Below, piece by piece: positions 34,125 through 43,042 of a DNA stretch of 64,000 nucleotides. A program made the position numbers and the translations under genes. Every line of letters begins with the position of its first letter. Position 1 is the stretch's first letter. The DNA is taken from NCBI RefSeq assembly GCF_030345095.1, contig NZ_CP128360.1, forward strand, positions 3,968,001 to 4,032,000, written 5' to 3'. Origin of the DNA: Solwaraspora sp. WMMA2056. GTDB lineage: Bacteria; Actinomycetota; Actinomycetes; Mycobacteriales; Micromonosporaceae. The notes beneath the pieces were generated by a model. The model was not told the origin of the DNA. It saw only the letters and a list, made by a program, of their open reading frames with translations, and did not search any database.

Positions 34125-35182
34125 CCGACTTCGTACTGCCACACGCCGACCCGTACACGATGTTGTCGCACATGGCGCTGTACGGGCTCGCCGCCATCGT
34201 CGAAGACGCCGGCCTTGACGACGTCCGACTCTCCTGGACACCCGGCATGAACTCCCGCCCGGTGCTCAGCGCCCCGCAGGCCGACCCGGAGACGATCGGC
34301 GAGATCGTCCGCCGGCACGCCGCCCGGCACGACGACCCGGACGCCTGGCCCAGCCGGCAGTTGCGCGACGGCGAGCAGCGAGCGCTCATGAGCCCCCGGA
34401 TCAGCGTCATCACCACCGGCGACGGCTGGCGCGACCTGCAGCACCGCCGGCATCAGGTGCTCGACCAGCTCACCGACGCACGGGCGCTGCTCGACCTGCG
34501 GCTGATCGCCGCACTCGGCGAACCGGCCTACTGGAGCCACAACGGCAAAGGCGACCGGCTCCAGGACGACGGCGCCAGCCGGCTGGAGATGCAGCCCCGC
34601 AACCAGGGCTCCGAGTTCGTTGGCAACCGGCTGCGGCCACTCGCGGCAGCGGTCGCCGCCCGTACCGCCGAAGAGGTCGCCGACGGGCTGACCGGCCGCC
34701 GGGTCCGCGACGAGATCGCCAAAGACAAACCCGACAGCCGTACGCCGACCGGCTTCGCCGCCCCCGGCCCGACCGACAACGCCCTCGCCTGGTGTGCGCT
34801 CTGGGGCATCTCGCAGTTCGCGATCGCCCAGCGGGTCGACGCCACCGCCACCACCACCGGCCACGTCGGTCGGGCCACCGGCGGTTGGTTCTGCGTACCC
34901 GTGTGGACCGGGCGGTGGCGCACGGCCCGGCACCGGACGGTCCTCGCCAGCGGGCAGTTGACCCGGTTCGCGGCCGCCGGACTGTCGTCGAAGGCGCTCG
35001 GTAAGCCGCCGGACAGTAAACCGGTCGACGGCGAGCCCGCCCGAGGGTGGTTGGCCGCCCGGGGCGTCACCGCCGTCATCCGCTTCCCGGTGCAGCGGTT
35101 CGGCAGCGACAGCGCCCCCGAACGCCGAGCCATGCGCGGCGAGCTGCTCAAGACCGACAAGCCACTCGTCGTGAGACGCTGA
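34121..35182 (+). CDS. Type I-G Csb3/Csx14-like effector subunit
   Basis: A 353-residue protein between cas3 and cas4-cas1, where type I-U/I-G loci encode csb3 (Balac_1303 type) or csx14/cas8-like (GSU0052 type) subunits. Visible features are YTMLSHMALYGLAAIVEDAG, a Trp-rich middle, and a C-terminal ARGVTAVIRFPVQRFGSDSAPERRAMRGEL. I could not decide between the two families by eye. It should take the large- or accessory-subunit role in the effector, because no Csx17 gene is present. Starts with an ATGA overlap; cas4-cas1 begins 2 bases after the stop. Confidence 0.62.
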   Translation: MTDFVLPHADPYTMLSHMALYGLAAIVEDAGLDDVRLSWTPGMNSRPVLSAPQADPETIGEIVRRHAARHDDPDAWPSRQLRDGEQRALMSPRISVITTGDGWRDLQHRRHQVLDQLTDARALLDLRLIAALGEPAYWSHNGKGDRLQDDGASRLEMQPRNQGSEFVGNRLRPLAAAVAARTAEEVADGLTGRRVRDEIAKDKPDSRTPTGFAAPGPTDNALAWCALWGISQFAIAQRVDATATTTGHVGRATGGWFCVPVWTGRWRTARHRTVLASGQLTRFAAAGLSSKALGKPPDSKPVDGEPARGWLAARGVTAVIRFPVQRFGSDSAPERRAMRGELLKTDKPLVVRR

Positions 35183-35184
35183 CG

Positions 35185-36783
35185 ATGACGACGCCGGAAC
35201 TGCTTCCGATCAGCCTGGTGGCGCACCAGGCCTTCTGCCCACGCCGGGCCTGGCTGGAAGCAGCCGGCGAGTCGACCGACACCCACCAGGTGCAGGTCGG
35301 CGTCCAGGCCCACACCCCGGCCGACGACCCGACCGGGTCGCGGTCCCGGCGCTACCGGGCTGTCGACGTGGTCAGCCACGACCTCGGCGTGTACGGGCGC
35401 TGCGACACCGTCGAACTCGACGACGACGCCGCGATGACCGTCGTCGAACACAAGGCCACCCCGGTGCGCCGCCGGCCGGACGTCACCGAACCGATGCGGA
35501 TCCAGGTGGCGTTGCTCGCTGGGGCGTTGGCGGACATGGGCTACCCGGTGGCCGGGCAGGCGGTCTACTTCACCAACCACCGGGTCCGGGTTGACATCAC
35601 CCTGTCGCCGGGGGATGTCGCCGCCGCCCGGGAGATGGTGGCGGCAACCGTGCGTACGCTCGACGCCGAGCAGGCCCCGCCGCCGCTGGAGAACGACCGG
35701 CGCTGCTCCCGCTGCTCGCACATCAGCGTCTGCCTGCCCGACGAACGCCCGCTCGCGCCGGTGACCCGCCGGATCGTCGTCGCCGACCCGGACACCCAGG
35801 TGCTGCATCTGACCACGCCAGGGTCGCGGGCGTACGTCGAGCGTGGCCGGATCGAGGTCAGCAAGAGCGGCGAAAAGCTCGGGTCGTTTCCGATCGAACG
35901 GGTGCAGGGCCTGGTGGTCCACGGCAACGTCGACCTGTCCAGCGGCCTGATCCGGGAGATCCTGTGGCGCAGCCTGTCCGTGGTGTGGTGCACCAGCACC
36001 GGCCGGGTCACCGGCTGGGCCCGGCCGGCTCAGGGACCCAACGGCGGACCGCGACTGGTGCAGCACGTCGCCTCCCACAACGGGCGCATCGACCTGGCCC
36101 GCCAGTTCGTCACCGCGAAGATCGCCAACCAGGCGACGTTGCTGCGCCGCCACGGCAACGCCCCGAAAACTGTGGCCCGGCTGCGTGAGCTGCAACGCGA
36201 TGCTCTCGACGCACCGTCGCTGACGGACCTGTTCGGCATCGAAGGTGAGGCCGCCGCCGGCTACTTCGCCCAATTCTTGACCATGTTCCGGCCGAAGGTC
36301 GTCGACGCCGAACAGCTGACGTTCTCCGTACGGACCCGACGCCCGGCCCGCGATCCGATCAACGCCGCGTTGAACCTCTGCTACGGCCTGCTGACCGCCG
36401 ACGTGCTCCGGGCGGTCGTCGCCTGCGGGCTCGACCCGCACGCCGGGTTCCTGCACAGCTCCGGCCGCAACAAGCCGGCGTTGGCTCTCGACCTGGTCGA
36501 GGAGTTCCGGGCAGCCGTCGCCGACTCGGTCGTCATCACCGCATTCAACAACGGCGAGCTGCGCGCCCGCGACTTCACCACGGTGCTCGGCACCACCCGG
36601 ATCGGCGCGAACGGACGGAAGGCGCTCATCGCCGGTTACGAACGCCGAGTAACCGGCACCTTCCGCCACCCGACCTTCGGCTACGAGGTGACCTGGCGAC
36701 GCGCGATGGAGATCCAGGCGCGCCTGGTGCTCGGCGTGATCGACGGGACGCAGCCGCGCTACGAGGGGATCAAGACCAGATGA
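35185..36783 (+). CDS. Cas4-Cas1 fusion
   Basis: A 532-residue adaptation protein. The N-terminal ~190 residues are a Cas4 RecB-like nuclease: Cys18 in HQAFCPRRAW, the active-site TVVEHKATPV (E-x-K), and the remaining iron-sulfur cysteines in RRCSRCSHISVC. The C-terminal ~330 residues are Cas1 integrase with LFGIEGEAAAGYF (metal-binding Glu), AGFLHSSGRNKPALALDLVEEFR (His and following acidic residues). Cas4-Cas1 fusions are a hallmark of type I-U/I-G. It overlaps cas2 as ATGA. Together with Cas2 it trims and inserts prespacers at the leader end of the arrays. Confidence 0.92.
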   Translation: MTTPELLPISLVAHQAFCPRRAWLEAAGESTDTHQVQVGVQAHTPADDPTGSRSRRYRAVDVVSHDLGVYGRCDTVELDDDAAMTVVEHKATPVRRRPDVTEPMRIQVALLAGALADMGYPVAGQAVYFTNHRVRVDITLSPGDVAAAREMVAATVRTLDAEQAPPPLENDRRCSRCSHISVCLPDERPLAPVTRRIVVADPDTQVLHLTTPGSRAYVERGRIEVSKSGEKLGSFPIERVQGLVVHGNVDLSSGLIREILWRSLSVVWCTSTGRVTGWARPAQGPNGGPRLVQHVASHNGRIDLARQFVTAKIANQATLLRRHGNAPKTVARLRELQRDALDAPSLTDLFGIEGEAAAGYFAQFLTMFRPKVVDAEQLTFSVRTRRPARDPINAALNLCYGLLTADVLRAVVACGLDPHAGFLHSSGRNKPALALDLVEEFRAAVADSVVITAFNNGELRARDFTTVLGTTRIGANGRKALIAGYERRVTGTFRHPTFGYEVTWRRAMEIQARLVLGVIDGTQPRYEGIKTR

Positions 36784-37082
36784 GCCTCGACGACGTACGG
36801 CGCTACATCGTCGCCTACGACGTCTCCGACGACGTACGCCGTACGCGGGTGGCGAAGAAGCTCGAATCGTACGGCGATCGCGTCCAGTACAGCGTGTTCG
36901 TCGTGGATGCCCGTCCGGCGAAGATCCTGCGGCTACGGGCCGCGCTGACCGACATGATCAACCAGGGTACGGATTCCATCCTGTTCTGCGACCTGGGTAC
37001 GCTGCGGGAGCGCGCCAGCCGGTCCCTCGACGTGATCGGCCAGGGTCGACCGATCACCGGCCACGGCCCCGCGATTCTCTAG
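36780..37082 (+). CDS. cas2: CRISPR-associated Cas2
   Basis: A 100-residue Cas2 with the ferredoxin-like fold start RYIVAYDVSDDVRRTRVAKKLESYG, including the conserved Asp in YDVSDD, followed by VQYSVFVVD. It is the last gene of the cas operon; the leader of array 2 begins about 30 bases after its stop. Its 3' end is duplicated as a decayed remnant before array 1. Confidence 0.92.
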   Translation: MSLDDVRRYIVAYDVSDDVRRTRVAKKLESYGDRVQYSVFVVDARPAKILRLRAALTDMINQGTDSILFCDLGTLRERASRSLDVIGQGRPITGHGPAIL

Positions 37083-37290
37083 CCCCGCCGTCCGCCCTAC
37101 CGCTGCCCGCCGCGAAGGGTCCGTCGTGACGGCCGTGAGCGCGGACCCTTCGCGGAGCTGTTTTTCCTGCTCAGATGCCATTCTATAGTGGACAAAAGTG
37201 GCTGTTGGGGCGTCGCGAGGCTCTCCGTCGACGGACCCTTCGCGAACCCCTCGCTCCACCGCAGGTCGGGAGGGGTAAGATTCGGACCCA
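37083..37290 (+). promoter_or_regulatory. CRISPR leader of array 2
   Basis: About 208 bases between cas2 and the first repeat. A 13-bp motif occurs three times: CGCGAAGGGTCCG (37111-37123) and inverted copies CGGACCCTTCGCG (37142-37154 and 37232-37244). The first two could form a perfect 13-bp hairpin. TATAGT at 37184-37189 is a candidate -10 for the pre-crRNA transcript. The same architecture is kept before array 1. Confidence 0.8.
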
Positions 37291-38929
37291 GTCGCAGCTC
37301 TCTCGGGAGCTGCCCTTCATTGAGGCTGGGAGTAGGCAGCGTCAGAGAACAGCGGTTCGCCGGTCGCAGCTCTCTCGGGAGCTGCCCTTCATTGAGGCAG
37401 GTAGCGGCGTTCCGGCACCGGTGTGCCGATCTCGACGTCGCAGCTCTCTCGGGAGCTGCCCTTCATTGAGGCGTGATCAAGGTCGCGCGGATGGACAACC
37501 CGTCGCTGGTCGCAGCTCTCTCGGGAGCTGCCCTTCATTGAGGCTCAACCTCGGCGCCGCCCCAGTCGGTGTTGTTAAGGTCGCAGCTCTCTCGGGAGCT
37601 GCCCTTCATTGAGGCGGAATGGAGGACTCGACCGCGCCGACGGCTGTCGCCGGTCGCAGCTCTCTCGGGAGCTGCCCTTCATTGAGGCAGGGCTTGATCA
37701 ACGGCATCACGAACATGTTCGGCAAGGGTCGCAGCTCTCTCGGGAGCTGCCCTTCATTGAGGCTCGACGCCGTCCAGGCCGACGGCCCACCGGTGCGAGT
37801 CGCAGCTCTCTCGGGAGCTGCCCTTCATTGAGGCGTTCCACTGGATCGCACCTCCCACACCACGCGAACGAGTCGCAGCTCTCTCGGGAGCTGCCCTTCA
37901 TTGAGGCTTCATGCGGGATCCTCGGGCTCACTTCATGCTCACGTCGCAGCTCTCTCGGGAGCTGCCCTTCATTGAGGCCTCGGGGTCAGCCGCCGGCCTA
38001 CCGGCTCGCCGTACTCCGAGTCGCAGCTCTCTCGGGAGCTGCCCTTCATTGAGGCTTGAAGAGTCGGGGCCTGTCCGGGGCCAGCGTACAGGTCGCAGCT
38101 CTCTCGGGAGCTGCCCTTCATTGAGGCCTGTTCGGCCGCCGCATCTACACCGCCGGCGCCAACAACAGTCGCAGCTCTCTCGGGAGCTGCCCTTCATTGA
38201 GGCAGTGTAGCGCCACGTCCAGCGCGGTGACGAGTTCCCGAGTCGCAGCTCTCTCGGGAGCTGCCCTTCATTGAGGCGCGCTCGACAAGGACGTCGAGTT
38301 CCCGGCGGACACGTCGTCGCAGCTCTCTCGGGAGCTGCCCTTCATTGAGGCGCCGCCGTGTTGGGCGACGGCTACCGGTTCGATGGTCGCAGCTCTCTCG
38401 GGAGCTGCCCTTCATTGAGGCATTCCGACCGCCAAGGCGGCGGATGCGAGTCCTACCGCTAGGTCGCAGCTCTCTCGGGAGCTGCCCTTCATTGAGGCCA
38501 AAAGGTGGTTGGTTAGAAGGGGTTGACCCAAGGAATGTCGCAGCTCTCTCGGGAGCTGCCCTTCATTGAGGCGGCGTGTCGGTGGCCCGGTGCCAGGCGG
38601 CGAGCGTCGCAGCTCTCTCGGGAGCTGCCCTTCATCGAGGCTGCTCGGCCGTGAAGTACCGGTTGTGACCCAGGGTCGCAGCTCTCTCGGGAGCTGCCCT
38701 TCATTGAGGCCGGCTGTGGGGACGCGAACCAGCGTCGTCGACCAGGTCGCAGCTCTCTCGGGAGCTGCCCTTCATTGAGGCTTCTCGGCTCCGAACACGC
38801 GGGGCCCCTTCGTCTCGGGTCGCAGCTCTCTCGGGAGCTGCCCTTCATTGAGGCGTCGACCGGTGCGCCGACCTCGCGCGGTCGCTGCGCGTCGTCGCAG
38901 CTCTCTCGGGAGCTGCCCTTCATTGGTGC
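37291..38929 (+). CRISPR. CRISPR array 2 (23 repeats, 22 spacers)
   Basis: Twenty-three 36-bp repeats, the first at 37291-37326 and the last at 38894-38929. The repeat begins GTCGCAGCTCTCTCGGGAGC and ends TGCCCTTCATTGAGGC; AGCTCTCTCGGGAGCT forms an imperfect hairpin. Spacers are about 33-41 bases. Repeat 19 (38606) has one change (CATCGAGGC), and the last repeat ends CATTGGTGC, marking the leader-distal end. Repeat near-identity indicates an active or recently active array. It follows cas2 and its leader. Reverse-strand open frames rich in MKGSSRESCD are an artefact of the repeats. Confidence 0.98.
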
Positions 38930-38987
38930 GGCGGGGCGGTGGTGGCTGCCTCGGGTACCGAGGCGGCCACCACCGCCGTGGGTGAGG

Positions 38988-39182
38988 TTAGTGCGGGAGC
39001 GCGCCGGTTTGCAGGGCGGTGGTGAAGATGCCCCACTGCGTGGCGGTGAAGGTGAGGGTGGGGCCGGTGCGGTCCTTGCTGTCGCGTACCTCGGCGCGGC
39101 CGGCGTGCCGGCGGGCCTCGACGCACTGACCGCCGTTGCCGGCGCTGCGGCTGGAGGTGAACCAGGGGGTGTCGGGCTTCAT
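38988..39182 (-). CDS. DUF397 domain protein (copy B)
   Basis: A 64-residue DUF397 protein almost identical to copy A at 21,976-22,170 (WFTSSRSAGNGGQCVEAR, VRDSKDRTGPTLTFTATQWG). It overlaps the stop of its XRE partner by 4 bases and lies 58 bases after the last repeat of array 2, the same arrangement as copy A and array 1. Confidence 0.85.
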   Translation of the reverse strand: MKPDTPWFTSSRSAGNGGQCVEARRHAGRAEVRDSKDRTGPTLTFTATQWGIFTTALQTGALPH

Positions 39183-40006
39183 CGTAGGTACTCCTCGATC
39201 GGGATCGACTGGTCGCGGATCAGCCGGAAAACTCGACGGTACTCCGCCAACTCCTCCGGACGCTCCATGTAGCGAGCGCCCATATGGGACTCGACGTAGA
39301 CCACGTCCGGGTCGTCGGGGTCGGCGAAGTCCAGCACGGTGAAAGCGCCTGCGAACGCGGCGTGTGCACCAGCGGCCCCGGGCAGGACGCGCACTTCAAC
39401 CCGTACCCGTCGACCGACGTTGGCGAGGTGGGCGCGTTGCTCGGCCATCACCGTCGGGCCGCCGACCTCGCGAGTCATTGCACCCTCTCCGAAGATCGCG
39501 ACGATCCTCGCCGGCTCGGCCCGGTCGTAGTAGGAGATCTGCCGGTCGAGCCGCAGCGACACCAGCCGTTCGATCTGCTGCTCGGGCACCCTCGGGTCGG
39601 CGGCCCGGAACACCGCCCGCATGTAGTCCGGCGTCTGCAACAGACCGTGGATCAGCTCCGGATCGTAAAGCTGGATTTCGGTGGCGGCGGCTTCGAGGCC
39701 GATGTACAAGCGGAACCAGTCCGGTACGGCGTCGCCGTGCGACTCCCACCAGCCCTGCTCGTCACACGCGGCGGCGAGCCGGGTCAGTGCGTCCGTCGTT
39801 TCCGGATCGGCACCGTAGAACCAACACAGGCCCCGTACGGTGTTCATCTTGACCGGAAACTTGCCGTTCTCGATGCGCCACAACGTCGTACGGGAACAGA
39901 CCTTGGCCCGCTCCACCTCCTGCTCGGTGCGGGCCGCCTCCTCTCGCAGTCGGCGCAGTCGTCGCCCCAGCTGACGGCGCACCACAGTTGGTCCGGTGAC
40001 TGGCAT
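39179..40006 (-). CDS. XRE-type helix-turn-helix regulator with DUF5753 (copy B)
   Basis: A 275-residue regulator matching copy A over its full length with scattered substitutions; differences concentrate in the C-terminal third (for example EGAMTREVGGPTV against AGALAREVGGPAV). The N-terminal helix-turn-helix is unchanged, so both probably bind the same operator. The operator-like palindrome lies 45 bases upstream. Which DUF397 copy pairs with which regulator cannot be told from sequence. Confidence 0.88.
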   Translation of the reverse strand: MPVTGPTVVRRQLGRRLRRLREEAARTEQEVERAKVCSRTTLWRIENGKFPVKMNTVRGLCWFYGADPETTDALTRLAAACDEQGWWESHGDAVPDWFRLYIGLEAAATEIQLYDPELIHGLLQTPDYMRAVFRAADPRVPEQQIERLVSLRLDRQISYYDRAEPARIVAIFGEGAMTREVGGPTVMAEQRAHLANVGRRVRVEVRVLPGAAGAHAAFAGAFTVLDFADPDDPDVVYVESHMGARYMERPEELAEYRRVFRLIRDQSIPIEEYLR

Positions 40007-40050
40007 CGCTTCACCTTCCTTTCGTCCGACACACTCACCACCCGCGCCAA

Positions 40051-40067
40051 TGTTTCAAAATGAAACA
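40051..40067. promoter_or_regulatory. Palindromic putative operator (copy B)
   Basis: TGTTTCA AAA TGAAACA, identical to the site at 23039-23055 and at the same distance from the XRE start. The remaining part of the 310-base gap between this XRE gene and the HIT gene shows no other feature I can support. Confidence 0.55.
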
Positions 40068-40316
40068 CCGGGCTGGGTCGGTCGCCGGATCGCCACGTCA
40101 CAGTGGAGACAGACCGGCGTACGCCATCGATTCTGCCTTATCGGGAGGGGAAACGCGGGCCGTGACAATGGTGAATTCGACGGAGGTTGTGATGGGATGG
40201 ATGAGCCAGACGAGCTGCCGTATGCTGCGGCAGGTCGAGTGTGGCAGGCTGCGGCCAGGAGGGCACACGTAGGCTGCGTTCAGCGGTGGAAGGTAGGGCG
40301 AACGGAAGGCTGCAGG

Positions 40317-40772
40317 ATGGATCTTCACGAGGGCGTGCCAGCCGACTGCCTGTTCTGCCGGCGCGAGGACGAGCAGCTCAACCGCATCTCGCACGAGAAT
40401 GCGACCTGCTTTGCCCGGCTGGACAACTTCCCGGCGGCGGAGGGGCACACGGAGATCGTGCCGAAGCGCCACATCGAGTCGTTCTTCGACCTCACCCCGC
40501 AGGAGTTGCGGGACACGTACGAATTGATCTTGACGGTGCGCACCGATTTGACCGGGAGGCTGCGGCCGGATGGGTTCACGATCGGGGTCAACGAAGGTCG
40601 CGCGGCCGGGCGCAGCGTCGACCATCTGCACATCCATGTGATTCCGCGCTGGTTCGGTGACGTCGAGGACCCGGCCGGCGGCATCCGACAGATTCTGCCG
40701 AACTGCGATCCGCAGACCTGGGCGGCCGCGACGGCCCAAGCACTCGGCCGGTCCGGTCCGCTGCTGCGCTGA
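40317..40772 (+). CDS. HIT family hydrolase
   Basis: A 151-residue HIT (histidine triad) protein. The catalytic motif is HLHIHVIPR near residues 103-111. CLFCRREDEQLNRISHENATCFARLDNFPAAEGHTEIVPKRH is the usual HIT N-terminal half, with CxxC at the start. Members hydrolyse nucleoside phosphoramidates or dinucleoside polyphosphates. The ATG at 40317 follows GCAGG closely. It lies ahead of a ThiL-like and a methyltransferase gene on the same strand. Confidence 0.85.
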   Translation: MDLHEGVPADCLFCRREDEQLNRISHENATCFARLDNFPAAEGHTEIVPKRHIESFFDLTPQELRDTYELILTVRTDLTGRLRPDGFTIGVNEGRAAGRSVDHLHIHVIPRWFGDVEDPAGGIRQILPNCDPQTWAAATAQALGRSGPLLR

Positions 40773-40821
40773 GTGGCGCGCGTGCGCCGGACCGGATCAG
40801 CGTCGTGCCGGACCACGCTGA

Positions 40822-41073
40822 GGCAGCCGGCGAACTCGCCCTCGCGGTTCGATCTGCTGCGGCAAGAGCCCGCCATGCCGGCGGCGCGACCGGTCACACC
40901 GACGGTCGTTTATCCCTGGGAGCATCATTGACTGCCACATTTTCCTCACCGCCGCCGACGCCATCCGCGACCACGTTGCCCGTCAGTCACACGGCCTCGT
41001 ACTGGACACCACGTTTCTGCCGGCAGTCGCCGTGCTGCGGGCAGTCGTACACCATCTGGGAGCGCGCCGATGA
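40822..41073 (+). pseudogene. Possible 5'-truncated gene upstream of the ThiL-like gene
   Basis: A frame open from after the stop at 40819-40821 to TGA 41071-41073 reads, in its second half, IIDCHIFLTAADAIRDHVAR, QSHGLVLDTTFLPAVAVLRA and VVHHLGARR, which looks like real protein. No ATG, GTG or TTG is available before this part. Its stop overlaps the next start as ATGA, the coupling used throughout this genome. It may be the remaining 3' end of a gene. I do not recognise the family. Confidence 0.35.
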
Positions 41074-42191
41074 CCTCGCCCGCCAGCTACTCCGATGAAC
41101 CGACCCGGGTCGCCGCGCTCGTCGGCGCATTCCTTTCCGGCCAGTCCGGCGCGGTCCTCGGCGACAGCCACGGCCCGCACGCCACCCTCACCGCCGGGGC
41201 GGACACCCGCGACGACTGCGCGATCTACGACCTCGACGGGCCGGTCACCCTCGTCGTCGGTTCCGACTACGTACGCGGCCCGAAGTTCGCCCTCTACGAA
41301 CACGGCCTGCTCACCAACGTCGACATCGGCTACTACCCGGTCGCCGCCAACGTCAGCGACATCGCGGCGATGGGTGCCGCGCCGATCGGCGTACTGACCG
41401 TCGTGCGCTACCCCAACGACCTCGACGACACCGGATTCCTCGACGTCATGGCCGGCATCCACCAGGCCTGCACCGACTTCGGCACCCTCAACGTCGGCGG
41501 CGACATCGGCAACGCCGAACGCATCGTGCTCTCCGCGTCCGCGATCGGCATCTGCCGTACGGGCACCGCCCTGACCCGCCGTGGCGCGCGACCCGGCGAC
41601 CACCTCTGCGTCACCGGCCCCTGTGGGGTCCTCGGCGCCGCCGTCGCCTACTTCCCGAAGCGCGCCGTCAACGGGTGGGCGCTGCCCGACAGCGTCGAAG
41701 CCGACCTGCTCGACAGTTGGCGGCGGCCCCGCGCCCGGGTCGCCGAAGGCCGGCTGCTCTCCACCGGCGGCTACGCCACCGCCTGCCAGGACACCTCGGA
41801 CGGCCTGCGGGCCACGATCGAGCAGCTCGCCGCCGCCAGCGGGGTCGGCTTCACCGTCACCGCCGACGACATCGCCGTCCACCCCGCCGTCAGCGCCGTC
41901 GCCAAACTGACCGGCACCGACGACCTCACCCTCGCGATGAGCGCGTCAGCCGACTTCCAGCTCGCCTTCACGGTGCCCGACGACCGGCTCGACGCCTGCC
42001 GGGACGCCTTCGACCGCAACGGTCTCACCTTCGACGTCATCGGCCGCGCCACCCCACCCGAGGACGGTGTCAGCCTGCTTACCCGCGACGGCAGCAGGAC
42101 TGCCCTGCCCGGCGTCGCCTGGAAACATCAGAGCACCGACATCAGCACGCTCGTCACCGGCGGCGGCGCCCCGGGCGCCCCGGCGCGGTGA
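41070..42191 (+). CDS. AIR synthase / ThiL-like kinase family protein
   Basis: A 373-residue member of the PurM/ThiL/SelD superfamily. DDCAIYDLDGPVTLVVGSDYV, the VDIGYYPVAANVSDIAAMGAAPIGVLT stretch and NVGGDIGNAE correspond to the metal- and ATP-binding motifs of thiamine-monophosphate kinase. The RRGARPGDHLCVTGPCG segment opens the C-terminal domain. No thiamine genes are nearby, so a different phosphorylation or ATP-dependent ring-closure substrate is likely; sll0787-type AIR-synthase-related proteins are an alternative. It overlaps the methyltransferase start as GTGA. Confidence 0.75.
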   Translation: MTSPASYSDEPTRVAALVGAFLSGQSGAVLGDSHGPHATLTAGADTRDDCAIYDLDGPVTLVVGSDYVRGPKFALYEHGLLTNVDIGYYPVAANVSDIAAMGAAPIGVLTVVRYPNDLDDTGFLDVMAGIHQACTDFGTLNVGGDIGNAERIVLSASAIGICRTGTALTRRGARPGDHLCVTGPCGVLGAAVAYFPKRAVNGWALPDSVEADLLDSWRRPRARVAEGRLLSTGGYATACQDTSDGLRATIEQLAAASGVGFTVTADDIAVHPAVSAVAKLTGTDDLTLAMSASADFQLAFTVPDDRLDACRDAFDRNGLTFDVIGRATPPEDGVSLLTRDGSRTALPGVAWKHQSTDISTLVTGGGAPGAPAR

Positions 42192-42829
42192 CCGCCGTGC
42201 CCGCCGTGACCGCCGGCTGGTCCGGCACCGCCCAGGTACGCCGCTCCTACGCCGCCCTGGTCGAGCACTACACGGCGATGACGGCCGACTATGGCCGGTT
42301 CCCCGGCCTGCGACAGGAGCTGACAGCCTTCCTTGCCGCGCTCGGGCCAGGGCCGGTGCTCGACCTCGGCTGCGGAGCCGGTCGCGACGCCAACCTGGTC
42401 GCCGGCACCGGCCGGACCGTCGTCCTCGCCGACGTCACCCCGGAGCTGCTGTGCGCGACCACCGTACGGATCGCCATCGACGCTGCCGTCTGCTGCGACG
42501 CGCTCGCCCTCCCGCTGCGATCCGCGACCTTTGCCGGTGTCATCGCCAGCGGGGTCCTGCTGCACCTGCCCCGGCAGCACACGGTCACCGCGCTCGACAA
42601 CATCCGGCGGGTTCTGCTGCCCGGCGGCAAGGCGCTGATCAGCATGAAACACGGAGGTCGTGACGGGTGGCGCAGCACCGACGACTTCCCGGCCCCACGC
42701 TGGTTCACCTACTACGAGCCGGAGGATTTCGCCGCGCTGTGTCGCAAGGTGGGGCTGCGGGTCGCGCAGTTGGACGTCAGCAGCCGCAAGGACTGGTTCA
42801 CCGCAACGGCCGAACGGCCCGAGCTGTAG
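42188..42829 (+). CDS. Class I SAM-dependent methyltransferase
   Basis: A 213-residue methyltransferase. VLDLGCGAGRDANL near residues 57-70 is the SAM-binding motif I, with IASGVLLHLPRQHTVTALDNIRRVLLPGGKALISMKHG covering motifs II-III. The tail WFTYYEPEDFAALCRKVGLRV is common in small-molecule methyltransferases. The GTG start overlaps the ThiL-like stop. Substrate unknown; with HIT and ThiL-like proteins it may modify a phosphorylated nucleotide-like metabolite (inference). Confidence 0.82.
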   Translation: MTAVPAVTAGWSGTAQVRRSYAALVEHYTAMTADYGRFPGLRQELTAFLAALGPGPVLDLGCGAGRDANLVAGTGRTVVLADVTPELLCATTVRIAIDAAVCCDALALPLRSATFAGVIASGVLLHLPRQHTVTALDNIRRVLLPGGKALISMKHGGRDGWRSTDDFPAPRWFTYYEPEDFAALCRKVGLRVAQLDVSSRKDWFTATAERPEL

Positions 42830-43042
42830 GTTCCGCTGTGGATTACCGCAGCGAACGATCGGTGCCTGCCCTCAGCAGGGGCCAGAGTGGATGGGCGGTA
42901 CCATCCACACCGTACGTCGACAGGCCGCTTATGGGACAGGTCTCACATCGCGAAAGCTCGGACAGGTAGGGACATAGACAGCTTCCGTCATTAATTGATC
43001 GACTGGTATTCTTATCTCCCAGATCGGCCAATGGAGGAGTCG

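Noticed and set aside
37175-38923. Several frames with repeated MKGSSRESCD or SSLGSCPSL peptides
   Set aside because: They are translations of CRISPR repeats, recurring every 70-75 bases, not genes.
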